Assembly (NCBI GenBank): GCA_020446425.1 | Contig: JAGRES010000031.1 | Span: forward strand, 102,642-166,641 | Origin: Sphingobium sp. | GTDB taxonomy: Bacteria > Pseudomonadota > Alphaproteobacteria > Sphingomonadales > Sphingomonadaceae | Length of the DNA: 64,000 bases | Reading direction: 5' to 3' | Part shown: positions 44,831 to 52,478 of the stretch, piece by piece | Layout of the letters: each line of letters opens with the position of its first letter | Position numbering within the stretch: the first letter of the stretch is position 1 | Notes under the pieces: generated by a model | The model's database searches: none | What the model was told of the DNA's origin: nothing | Seen by the model: the letters and a program-made list of their open reading frames with translations, nothing else | Translations under genes and position numbers: made by a program

Positions 44831-45415
44831 TTACGGAACCGGATTGAGAGCCGTGTCGAGAGCGCTGTAACCGCCAGTGATGTGGATGATCTGATGATCG
44901 CCATTCACGACATTGGTGATGTCGAGGATCAGCACGTCCGTGGTGCCCTTCTCCGAATAGGTCACGCTGCCCGGGTTGGACGCATTGGCCTGCGTGATGA
45001 ACGCAGCCAGCCCTTCCCAGGACGAGATATGCGCGGTGTTGCCATCGGCATCCGCCGCGCCAATCGCGTTCAGGCCATTGTCATCCGTGAACGTGAACCC
45101 GTAATTACCGAACGCGAGCTGGTCGCCTTCGGAGAAATCCAGATCGTAGAGCTTGTCGGTATCCGAAGTACCGCCAATCTCATCACGGCCTGAGCTGTCG
45201 AAGCCGAAGAACTGAAACACGTCTGCGCCGTCGCCACCCCGCATCGTGTCATCGCCTTCACCGCCACGAATGATGTCGTCATAACGACCACCGCGAAGAT
45301 TATCATTGCCGTCCAGGCCCTGAAGGATCGAACCGTCAGGGTCGTTTACCGCAGCAACGACACCATCGCCTTGCCCGTTAGTAACGCGCGTTTTCACGCC
45401 ATCAGAAGTAGCCAT
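44831..45415 (-). CDS. Small RTX-type calcium-binding secreted protein
   Basis: 194 residues from the ATG at 45415, which has AAAGGAA upstream. About three RTX nonapeptide-like repeats occupy the N-terminal half (GLDGNDNLRGG, GGEGDDTMRGGDGADVF), followed by a domain of about 110 residues with FSEGDQLAFGNYGF and no known motif. There is no signal peptide, as expected of a type I secretion substrate. It is a single gene with its own terminator. Function unknown; the PrtD-like transporters in the window are likely exporters. Confidence 0.78.
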   Translation of the reverse strand: MATSDGVKTRVTNGQGDGVVAAVNDPDGSILQGLDGNDNLRGGRYDDIIRGGEGDDTMRGGDGADVFQFFGFDSSGRDEIGGTSDTDKLYDLDFSEGDQLAFGNYGFTFTDDNGLNAIGAADADGNTAHISSWEGLAAFITQANASNPGSVTYSEKGTTDVLILDITNVVNGDHQIIHITGGYSALDTALNPVP

Positions 45416-45513
45416 CTTGCTATTCCTTTCCAAAGTTTTTGAGATCATTTAAGTCGCGACGTTATGTTCTGCGGCGCTGATAATAGTTCTCATTAACAGA
45501 AAGTAAATAAGCA

Positions 45514-45521
45514 TTAACCAC
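45514..45521 (+). promoter_or_regulatory. TTAACCAC, 7/8 match to the TTAACCAT octamer
   Basis: Located 99 bases upstream of the small RTX gene start in AT-rich DNA; another TTAAC lies at 45493. It is included because three exact octamers lie upstream of the other secreted-protein genes. Tentative. Confidence 0.25.
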
Positions 45522-45595
45522 AATTATGGCGAATTTTATGATTGATTTTTAAGGATTTTTTTGAAGGAAAAAAGAGGCGGCCGATAATGGCCCAG

Positions 45596-46582
45596 TCATT
45601 CCTGAGGCGGCTTGGGTCCATTACGCCACTCATTGCGCTTGTCCCAGACGATGCGCCAATTATCCGCAGCCTCACGTGTCGCGGACTTGCCGCTCAGACG
45701 AGCCGCCAATCCATAACCGACCTTGCGCAGCCATGCGCCCATCACCAGCATCTCGCTGGCGAACTTGCCACCAATGCCGGGGATATGACGCTGCGACAAA
45801 CCGGCACGGGCGCCATGCATCTGGATGATCTTCAGCGCGCGGGAGGCCGCACTCGCACCGCCATGATGAATGATGGTGGCATCCGGCGTCGCCAACGGTC
45901 GTGCACCGAGCGCATGCGCGCGCAAGCACAGGTCCGCTTCCTCGCCATACATGAAGAACGCGGGGTCGAAACCGCCCAGCTTGTTCCAGAATTCACGGGA
46001 TATAAGGAACAGGCACCCCGTAACGATGTCCACTTCCTCAATGCGGCCATCGACGAAATCTATCCGTTCGGGATTGAACATCCGGCTTTCCGGAAACAGC
46101 TTCACCAGGCCGGATGCAAAGCAGAACGCGCTCCACGGTGTTATCCGTCGCCAGCAGGAGGTAGGATTGTAGCGGCCATCCTGAAAGATTGTGCGCCCGC
46201 CCCATATTCCGGCCTCAGGTGTTTCACGCGCAAAGGTCATCAGTTTGTCGATCGCGCCGTCCATTACCACTGTATCGGTGTTGAGCAGTAGGATCATCGG
46301 CGCCTGCACTTCCCCGATCTGCAGATTGGTTGCACCCGCGAAGCCGTGATTATCCTTTTCCGCGAACAGGCGGACCTGAGGAAACTCACGCGCGATAGCC
46401 TCGGCGGAGCCGTCTTGCGATCCGTTATCGGTCACAATGCATTCAAAACGCGTCTGCTTCGTTTCCTCATAAAGCGAGCGCAAGCACTCCAGCGTCATTT
46501 CGCGGGTGTTCCAGTTGACCAGCAGCACCGATAATTCGGGCGCTTGCACGGCAACCTTCATTTTCACGTCAATATCACCCAC
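45596..46582 (-). CDS. GT2-family glycosyltransferase (rhamnosyltransferase-like)
   Basis: 328 residues from a GTG at 46582 preceded by AAGGAG with 8-base spacing, which decides this start over the ATG seven codons later. GT-A motifs are LSVLLVNWNTREMTLECL, VTDNGSQDGSAEA and LLLNTDTVVMDGA, with a later CLFLISREFWNKLGGFDPAF and EEADLCLRAHALG. The VNWN and GGFDxxFF/EE.DLC pattern is that of COG1216 enzymes, many of which are rhamnosyltransferases; the nearby rml genes agree. Donor is inferred. Confidence 0.86.
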   Translation of the reverse strand: MGDIDVKMKVAVQAPELSVLLVNWNTREMTLECLRSLYEETKQTRFECIVTDNGSQDGSAEAIAREFPQVRLFAEKDNHGFAGATNLQIGEVQAPMILLLNTDTVVMDGAIDKLMTFARETPEAGIWGGRTIFQDGRYNPTSCWRRITPWSAFCFASGLVKLFPESRMFNPERIDFVDGRIEEVDIVTGCLFLISREFWNKLGGFDPAFFMYGEEADLCLRAHALGARPLATPDATIIHHGGASAASRALKIIQMHGARAGLSQRHIPGIGGKFASEMLVMGAWLRKVGYGLAARLSGKSATREAADNWRIVWDKRNEWRNGPKPPQE

Positions 46583-46751
46583 CCGAAGCGCTCCTTGTGG
46601 AGGTTAATCCAGTTTTAGCGAATCCCTCCTTAAGAACAATTCGTATCATTTCCGATAACACGCAATTTGAGGCCATACGCTCCACGACACAGAGCAAATT
46701 GTTTGCATTGCAGCACCGTATTTGCCACGAGATGAGGATATCGTAAGAGCA

Positions 46752-47540
46752 ATGACCGATACAGCCAAGGATGTTTACCCTATGCCTATAAATAGGAATA
46801 CCAAAGCAGCGCTGCGCAAACGATTCCCCAAAGCATGGAATACGCTTCGTACCGCTTCTCTGGGGCTGAAACTGGCGCCCCGGTTGTTCGGTCATTATCC
46901 ACGCAGCTGCAATATCTGCGGTTTTGAAGGCAAGTTTCTCGCGGAAATCCATTTTCCCGACATCTTCACGTTCGATGCGATGTGCCCGAAATGCGGGTCA
47001 TTGCCGCGTAACCGGTTGTTGATGCTCGGCATCAGCGAACGGCAATTCGTAACCGGAAACGACCGCATGCTGCACTTTGCGCCGGAACCCTGCATCACCA
47101 ACCGGCTGCGCGCGCTGGCCAAGGAATATGTAACTGCCGATCTCGATCCGGCTGGCGTGGATCGTCAGGAAAATATCGAGGCCCTGAGCTTCGCCGACAA
47201 TAGCTGGGACGTCATTTTCTGCTCGCATGTGTTGGAGCATGTCGATCATCATAAGGCACTCGCCGAACTATATCGCGCACTGGTTCCCGGCGGAAAGCTC
47301 CTTGCTTTTTTCCCGATCGTCGAAGGCTGGACAGGCGATTATGAGAATCCCGATGTAAAAAGCGAGCATCTGCGCGGCATTCACTTCGGTAAATCCAACC
47401 ATTTGCGGCGCTTTGGCCGCGATGTGCGCAAGGCGTTTGAGCAGTCTGGCTTTAAGCTGGAAAATTATGTGGTGGACGGCAAAACGACCGTACAGCACGG
47501 CCTAATCCCCGGCGAAGTGCTGTTTGTCGCCACCAAATAA
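46752..47540 (+). CDS. SAM-dependent methyltransferase with zinc-ribbon-like cysteines
   Basis: 262 residues from the ATG at 46752, with TAAGAG upstream; a TTG at 46722 extends the frame. An N-terminal pair of CxxC motifs (CNICGFEG and CPKCGSLPRNR) precedes a class I methyltransferase domain containing MLHFAPEP, DNSWDVIFCSHVLEHVDHH and ALVPGGKLLAFFPI. The Cys pairs may bind zinc. In this locus it may methylate a sugar of the polymer, but no direct evidence is visible. It is divergent from the GT2 gene. Confidence 0.83.
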   Translation: MTDTAKDVYPMPINRNTKAALRKRFPKAWNTLRTASLGLKLAPRLFGHYPRSCNICGFEGKFLAEIHFPDIFTFDAMCPKCGSLPRNRLLMLGISERQFVTGNDRMLHFAPEPCITNRLRALAKEYVTADLDPAGVDRQENIEALSFADNSWDVIFCSHVLEHVDHHKALAELYRALVPGGKLLAFFPIVEGWTGDYENPDVKSEHLRGIHFGKSNHLRRFGRDVRKAFEQSGFKLENYVVDGKTTVQHGLIPGEVLFVATK

Positions 47541-47581
47541 TCCAATGTTCTGAAGCCCGCATTCCAGAGCGGTGGATAAAA

Positions 47582-47616
47582 CAAAGCCCCACTCGCCAAC
47601 AGCGAATGGGGCTTTG
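47582..47616 (-). terminator. Factor-independent terminator of the polyproline beta-helix/RTX gene
   Basis: A 15-base-pair stem with one G-T wobble (arms 47582-47596 and 47602-47616, core CAAAGCCCCA against TGGGGCTTTG) and a 5-base loop. On the minus strand the stem runs into TTTT. It lies 20 bases after the stop at 47637 and may also serve the convergent methyltransferase gene. Confidence 0.82.
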
Positions 47617-47636
47617 ATGTAATCCTATTTCAGGAT

Positions 47637-49730
47637 TTATAGGATGAAATCCTGCGTCGATACCGACTGCACCCCTTTCAGGTAGATGCCGAAATCGGCT
47701 TGGCCGTCGCCGTTCACATCGCCATAGACATAGGTGTCGCCACCCACGGTCTGGGCACGCAGCTCGCCCGCTACCTTGTGGAAGTTGCTCTCACCAATGA
47801 AAGTGAACGAATCATCGCCCGACGTTTTGGTGTTTGCGTCGATCAGGCTCAGCGAGACCCGATCCTGGCCGGACTGGAAGTCGGCTATGGTATCTACGGC
47901 AAAAGAGGCAATATCGTCTATACGGTAGCGGAAAACATCGTTACCCGCACCGCCTGAGAGGAAGTCGCTCCCGGCGCCGCCTTCCAATATATCCTTGCCG
48001 TCGCCGCCATAAAGGAAGTCGTTTCCGGCATCGCCAGTCAGCAAGTCGTTTCCGGCGTCACCGAACAGGCGGTCATTGCCATTATCACCCGAAATACGGT
48101 CATTGCCAGCGCCGCCATTGATCGTGTCGTTGCCGTCCAGGCCCTGGATCACGTCCCTGCCGGCCATACCGTCGATGATGTTGTCATCGCTCGAGCCGAC
48201 AATACGATTGTTGAGATCATTGCCGGTGCCCTTGATCGCGCCATCGTTCATACGCAATATCTCGACATTGGCAGTCAAGGTGTAATCGACATCCGTGACG
48301 ACGGTATCGGTGCCTTCGCCCGCAGCCTCTGTCACGACATCATTGGTGGATTTGACCAGATACCGGTCATTGCCCGTACCGCCGACCAGCTCGGCATAGC
48401 CATTTTTGACACCGGTCAGGACGTCGTTATCGGCCTTGCCTTCAACACGCGAAACGCCGTCCTCAACACCGCTCAACCTGTCACGGCCACTGGTACCGCT
48501 GACGATGACCGGGTCACTCACAGGAGCCTGCTCCGTCACCTGTGTCGACGCGCTGGTATCAGTGATCGTTTCTGTTGGCGCAACGGTCGTCGTCTCAGCC
48601 GGAGGTGGCGGGGGCGGGGGCGGAGGTGGAGGAGGAGGCGGTGGGGGCGGCGGAGGCGGAGCCGCGGCCAACGACGCATCCAGCCCCAGCCAACCCAAAA
48701 CTCCAGACAGGTCGGGGTACCAGGTGCTGGCAAAGCCTTGATGACCAGCCAGCCATTCCGCCACATAAGCCGAACCGCCATCCGTAACCGTGGCAATCTG
48801 GGTGTTGTTCGTCTCAGTGCCCTTGTTGGGCGAATTCAGTGAATACCAGGTCGCCTTGTTGTCCTTGATATCCATATTGGTGATGTTTTCGGTGCGGATC
48901 CAGCTCTTCTGGTCCGGGAAACCGGCAACTGTATTGTTGGCAATCGTGCCGCTTGCAACACCGTTCACGGCGATAGCGTTATAAAGGCCGCCTGCAATCA
49001 TGTTGTTGGTGATCGTCACATTCTCAAACGGTAGCGTGTTGAACGTGTCGCGCACGAAAACGCCCTGCGTCGGCGCACCATCGCCGCGCACAACCAGATT
49101 GTCGGTGATTGTGATGTTTTTTGCCGCCTGGGTGGTGTTGGTCGACCAGATTTGAATCGCGTCGGTATGATCGCCTGCCGCCGGATAGAAATCGGTGAAC
49201 ATGTTGCGTGCGATCATCAGGTCGGAGTTGCCGCCACCGCGCACGCCGTCGGTCCGCATATCATGGAACGAGTTATCCACGATATTCAGGCCAGTATTGT
49301 TCAGCATGCAGACGCCATGCCAGCCATTGAAGAATTCGGAATTGCTGACGGTGACATTCTGGCTGTTGCGCACCATCATCAGCGACGATTCATTGCCCGA
49401 ACCGATATTGGGCAGGCCATGAACGGTCAGATTGTCCATCAGGATATTCTGACAGCTCATCACGGTGAAGGCGTTGAGCTGTCCGCCCTTATCCTCGTAA
49501 AAGTCGAGGTGGCTGAATGTCAGTCCGCTGCTCTGCTTAACCAGCAGGTCGTTAATAACAGCCGGTTTGGAAGGATCCGCCGATGTGATGGTGACATTGC
49601 CGTTAATGTTGATGCCACGAATCAGCACATCGCCATAATTACCCGATGCAAGCTGAATGACATCACCGTCTTTGGCGGTTTTCAGCGCAGTTTGCAGGGT
49701 TTGATTGGAATCGACCGTTATAATTGTCAT
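47637..49730 (-). CDS. Secreted beta-helix/RTX protein with polyproline linker (lyase/epimerase-like)
   Basis: 697 residues. Residues 1 to about 330 form a right-handed beta-helix with the family blocks TDGVRGGG (160-167), FTDFYP, DHTDAIQIW (187-195), RDTF with LPFE and PDQKSWIR. A run of 20 prolines (358-377) and a Thr-rich linker lead to RTX nonapeptides (about 512-598, for example GGAGNDRISGDNGNDRL) and a C-terminal secretion-type tail ending STQDFIL. No signal peptide is present, so type I secretion is expected. The layout resembles AlgE-type extracellular C5-epimerases (catalytic beta-helix plus RTX module); catalysis is inferred. Confidence 0.85.
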   Translation of the reverse strand: MTIITVDSNQTLQTALKTAKDGDVIQLASGNYGDVLIRGININGNVTITSADPSKPAVINDLLVKQSSGLTFSHLDFYEDKGGQLNAFTVMSCQNILMDNLTVHGLPNIGSGNESSLMMVRNSQNVTVSNSEFFNGWHGVCMLNNTGLNIVDNSFHDMRTDGVRGGGNSDLMIARNMFTDFYPAAGDHTDAIQIWSTNTTQAAKNITITDNLVVRGDGAPTQGVFVRDTFNTLPFENVTITNNMIAGGLYNAIAVNGVASGTIANNTVAGFPDQKSWIRTENITNMDIKDNKATWYSLNSPNKGTETNNTQIATVTDGGSAYVAEWLAGHQGFASTWYPDLSGVLGWLGLDASLAAAPPPPPPPPPPPPPPPPPPPPAETTTVAPTETITDTSASTQVTEQAPVSDPVIVSGTSGRDRLSGVEDGVSRVEGKADNDVLTGVKNGYAELVGGTGNDRYLVKSTNDVVTEAAGEGTDTVVTDVDYTLTANVEILRMNDGAIKGTGNDLNNRIVGSSDDNIIDGMAGRDVIQGLDGNDTINGGAGNDRISGDNGNDRLFGDAGNDLLTGDAGNDFLYGGDGKDILEGGAGSDFLSGGAGNDVFRYRIDDIASFAVDTIADFQSGQDRVSLSLIDANTKTSGDDSFTFIGESNFHKVAGELRAQTVGGDTYVYGDVNGDGQADFGIYLKGVQSVSTQDFIL
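48600..48659 (-). repeat. Polyproline tract: 20 consecutive Pro codons
   Basis: Sixty bases of GGN/NCC-type low-complexity DNA encode 20 prolines in the beta-helix/RTX protein. The tract is prone to length change by slippage and should need EF-P for translation. The paralogue at 49977 uses a Ser/Gly/Asp-rich linker with only four prolines at the same place. Confidence 0.9.
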
Positions 49731-49839
49731 TGGAATATAGCCTCCATAGAGGCCTGAAGGGCTGCGACCACGAACGCCACTCCAGGCAATTTATGAAGAC
49801 GTTTTTAATCCCACTGGTCTTGCCGCCGCCCTTACGCCA

Positions 49840-49847
49840 ATGGTTAA
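49840..49847 (-). promoter_or_regulatory. TTAACCAT octamer upstream of the polyproline beta-helix/RTX gene
   Basis: An exact TTAACCAT on the minus strand, 110 bases upstream of the start at 49730, facing the gene. It is CtrA half-site-like; see the same octamer at 29828 and 52198. Tentative. Confidence 0.35.
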
Positions 49848-49906
49848 AACGACGGATACCTTTTTAAACTGATGTAAAAACCACTGGATGGATATGGTCC
49901 AGATAC

Positions 49907-49934
49907 AAAAAAACCCGCCGATTTTCGCGGCGGG
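49907..49934 (-). terminator. Strong factor-independent terminator of the second beta-helix/RTX gene
   Basis: A GC-only 7-base-pair stem (arms CCCGCCG at 49914-49920 and CGGCGGG at 49928-49934) with a 7-base loop. On the minus strand it is followed by seven T (49913-49907). It lies 42 bases after the stop at 49977. Confidence 0.88.
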
Positions 49935-49976
49935 CCTTGAGCATAACAGGCGATAAAAACCTTTTTATTTTCAGTT

Positions 49977-52079
49977 CTATAAGACGAAATCACCGATGTT
50001 GAGCGAGGTAACTCCCTCAACAATAACCGTCATGTCGGCCCTGCCATCGCCATTGGTGTCGATTTGCACATAGGCATTGCCCGCAACCACATCGTACCGC
50101 AGCTCACCAGCCTGATTGTGAAAACCGGATTTACCAATGAAGTTGAACGTGTCGTTGCCGCGGTTGGTGCTGTCGGCGTCGATTGTGCTCAGTGCAATGC
50201 GGTCCACGCCAACCTGGAAATCCTTGATGGTGTCAACCGCGCCATCGGTGATATCTTCAGGCCGAAACAGGAACGCATCCGCGCCCGATCCGCCATATAG
50301 TATGTCTGCACCGAGGCCGCCTTCGACAATATCGTCGCCCGATCCGCCCTGCAATATATCGTCACCATCGTCGCCGTAGACGCGGTCATTGCCGGCACCA
50401 CCGTCAAGCGAATCATTACCATCGCCGCCGCGCAGCCAGTCATCGCCATTGCCGCCCGTCAGGACGTCGTTGCCATTTTCGCCCTGGATGGCATCATCGC
50501 CATCATTGCCATGCATTGTGTCAGCGCCGTTGGAACCGATCATACGATTATCGAGCGCATTGCCCTGCCCAGTGAGGCCGCCCTTGTCCATGCGCAGGAC
50601 TTCAACATTGGCGTCCATCGTATAATTTACGGTGGCGCGAACGGTATCCCGGCCCTCACCGGCATTTTCGATAACTTTGTCGCCGTTGGAGCTGATCAGA
50701 TAGACGTCGTTGCCTCTTCCGCCGAGCAACTCGTTATAATTACCCGATCCGCCCTTCAGCACATCGTTGCCCGCCAGCCCCTGCACCTTGCTCGAACCCG
50801 CATTGGATACAGCGAGGCGGTCGTTGGACGATGTCCCGATCACGTCGATAAGGTTGCTGGACGACGGCGGAGGCGGCGCGGTCGTGCCGGTATCTCCATC
50901 GGTCGTCGTGCTGCCACCCGAAGATGTATTGCCGCCAGATGCTGCATCATCATCGCTGCCAGAGCTTGTGCTGCCTCCGGAAGATGGAGAAGAGACATTG
51001 CCCGTATCGACCGAACCCGACGTGCCGGAGAAATTAAGCAACGCGATCACATCGCTGGACAGGTTGCCCCATTCGCCATCGAAGCCCGGATGCGCATTGA
51101 GCCATACAGCCACTGCCTGCGCACCGCCATCGGATACCGCCGGAATCAGCGTGTTGCCCGATACGCCCTCGACAGTCAGGCCCTTGGTGACGAAAAAGGT
51201 TGCCTCGTTATTGGTCGCCTTGACCGAAGTGACATTGTCGAGACGCAGCCAAGAGCGCTGATCCGAGAAACCCTGAACGGTATTACCATCCAACGTCACA
51301 TTCTTGGCGCCGTTGATCGTCAGGCCATTATAGCGTCCGCCAGCGATCATGTTACCCGAGATATTCAGCGTGTCGAACGGCAGGTTGTTATAGGTATCGC
51401 GAATGAAGATGCCCTGCACTTCCTGCCCCGCCCCGCGCACGAACATGTTTTCCGTGATGGTAATGTTGCGCGCCACCGTGCTGGCGTTGGTCGTCCAAAG
51501 CTGGATCGCGTCAGGGTGATCGTTGCCGATCGGGTAGAAATCGGTGAACAGATTATCGTGAACGGTCAGATTCGAATTCCCGCCGCCGCGCACGCCATCG
51601 GTGCGCAGGTCATGGAAAAAATTACCGGAGATCGACACGCCGTTGGTATTGAGCATACCGATGCCGAACTGCCCCAACGAGAATTCGGAATTGGTCACGG
51701 TCACATTCTGACTGTCGCGAATGAACATCAGGGGCGTTTCATTGCCCGAACCGAGATTATTCTGCCCATATACATCCAGATTATCCATCGTGATATTGGA
51801 TGAGCTGGCGATCTGGAACGCATATTGATGGCCGGATGTGGTGCCTGCAAGCTCCAGCCCCGTAAAAGTAAATCCACTGGTGTTGCGAAGAACAAGATCT
51901 TTCAGGACGGCTGGATTGGAAGAATCTGCCGAAGTGATTGTAATATTACCGTTGATCTGAACATCACGAATAAGGACATTGGAATAATTGCCCGACGCGA
52001 GCTTGATCACGTCCCCATTGTTTGCCCCAGCGATGACTCGCTGCAGCGCACTAACATTATTGACTAAATATGTTGCCAT
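49977..52079 (-). CDS. Secreted beta-helix/RTX protein (second paralogue)
   Basis: 700 residues, same plan as the protein at 47637-49730. The beta-helix carries TDGVRGGG, FTDFYP, DHPDAIQLW, RDTY with LPFD and SDQRSWLR. A Ser/Gly/Asp-rich linker (SSPSSGGSTSSGSDDD, later APPPPSSS) leads to RTX nonapeptides such as GGNGDDWLRGGDGNDSLDGG and a tail ending LNIGDFVL. It has no signal peptide. Single gene with its own strong terminator, divergent from the second T1SS ABC gene. Probably exported by that transporter and active on the polymer outside the cell. Confidence 0.85.
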   Translation of the reverse strand: MATYLVNNVSALQRVIAGANNGDVIKLASGNYSNVLIRDVQINGNITITSADSSNPAVLKDLVLRNTSGFTFTGLELAGTTSGHQYAFQIASSSNITMDNLDVYGQNNLGSGNETPLMFIRDSQNVTVTNSEFSLGQFGIGMLNTNGVSISGNFFHDLRTDGVRGGGNSNLTVHDNLFTDFYPIGNDHPDAIQLWTTNASTVARNITITENMFVRGAGQEVQGIFIRDTYNNLPFDTLNISGNMIAGGRYNGLTINGAKNVTLDGNTVQGFSDQRSWLRLDNVTSVKATNNEATFFVTKGLTVEGVSGNTLIPAVSDGGAQAVAVWLNAHPGFDGEWGNLSSDVIALLNFSGTSGSVDTGNVSSPSSGGSTSSGSDDDAASGGNTSSGGSTTTDGDTGTTAPPPPSSSNLIDVIGTSSNDRLAVSNAGSSKVQGLAGNDVLKGGSGNYNELLGGRGNDVYLISSNGDKVIENAGEGRDTVRATVNYTMDANVEVLRMDKGGLTGQGNALDNRMIGSNGADTMHGNDGDDAIQGENGNDVLTGGNGDDWLRGGDGNDSLDGGAGNDRVYGDDGDDILQGGSGDDIVEGGLGADILYGGSGADAFLFRPEDITDGAVDTIKDFQVGVDRIALSTIDADSTNRGNDTFNFIGKSGFHNQAGELRYDVVAGNAYVQIDTNGDGRADMTVIVEGVTSLNIGDFVL

Positions 52080-52478
52080 TCTGCTGAACCCGCTAACGCT
52101 CTTTTATCACGGCATATCTAGGCACAAGGAGGTTGGCCGTAACCAAAAGTCTCGCAAAACCCCACCCGATTTTGCCGCAATGCCAGAACATCCGTTATTA
52201 ACCATGATCCGTTACGAATTGGTTTACTACAACTCATCCACTTATCGTTGAAATGGCTCATATTTGCCATGAGCCGAGTCTAAGGCCGTAATTGTTCCGA
52301 AATGGCACAAAGTCGCGAGAATCCTTGGGTTTATTTGGATTTTCCATCGCTGCGCAAAACAGGAATCGGATTTGCGTCGCCACCGCGCCTTTACCCGTCA
52401 TAAAATTGGCAGGCGATTTTTATTAATAAAGATTAATATGAGATCATCAAAAATATTTGCTGGTGACGCATTTTTTTA
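52080..52478 (+). other. Divergent AT-rich intergenic region between the RTX protein and T1SS genes
   Basis: 399 bases with no convincing gene. It should hold promoters for both neighbours. Visible elements are an exact TTAACCAT at 52198-52205 and an inverted repeat GGCTCAT (52255-52261) / ATGAGCC (52269-52275). The last 60 bases before the transporter gene are very AT-rich (TTTTTATTAATAAAG and similar). Confidence 0.5.
52198..52205 (+). promoter_or_regulatory. TTAACCAT octamer between the RTX protein and T1SS genes
   Basis: An exact TTAACCAT 119 bases upstream of the RTX gene start and 274 bases before the transporter ORF. Third exact copy found upstream of a secreted-protein gene in this window. 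Confidence 0.35.

Noticed and set aside
45560-45600. Possible terminator after the GT2 gene at 45596 (GGCC palindrome then T run)
   Set aside because: The T run on the minus strand is good but the stem is only 4 base pairs, so I did not list it.
48406-48741. Plus-strand frame with a long polyglycine run
   Set aside because: The polyglycine is the antisense reading of the 20-proline tract in the beta-helix/RTX gene.
44831-52079. RTX repeats read as haemolysin or protease toxins
   Set aside because: No pore-forming or metalloprotease (HExxH) domain is present; the large proteins carry a beta-helix enzyme-like domain instead.
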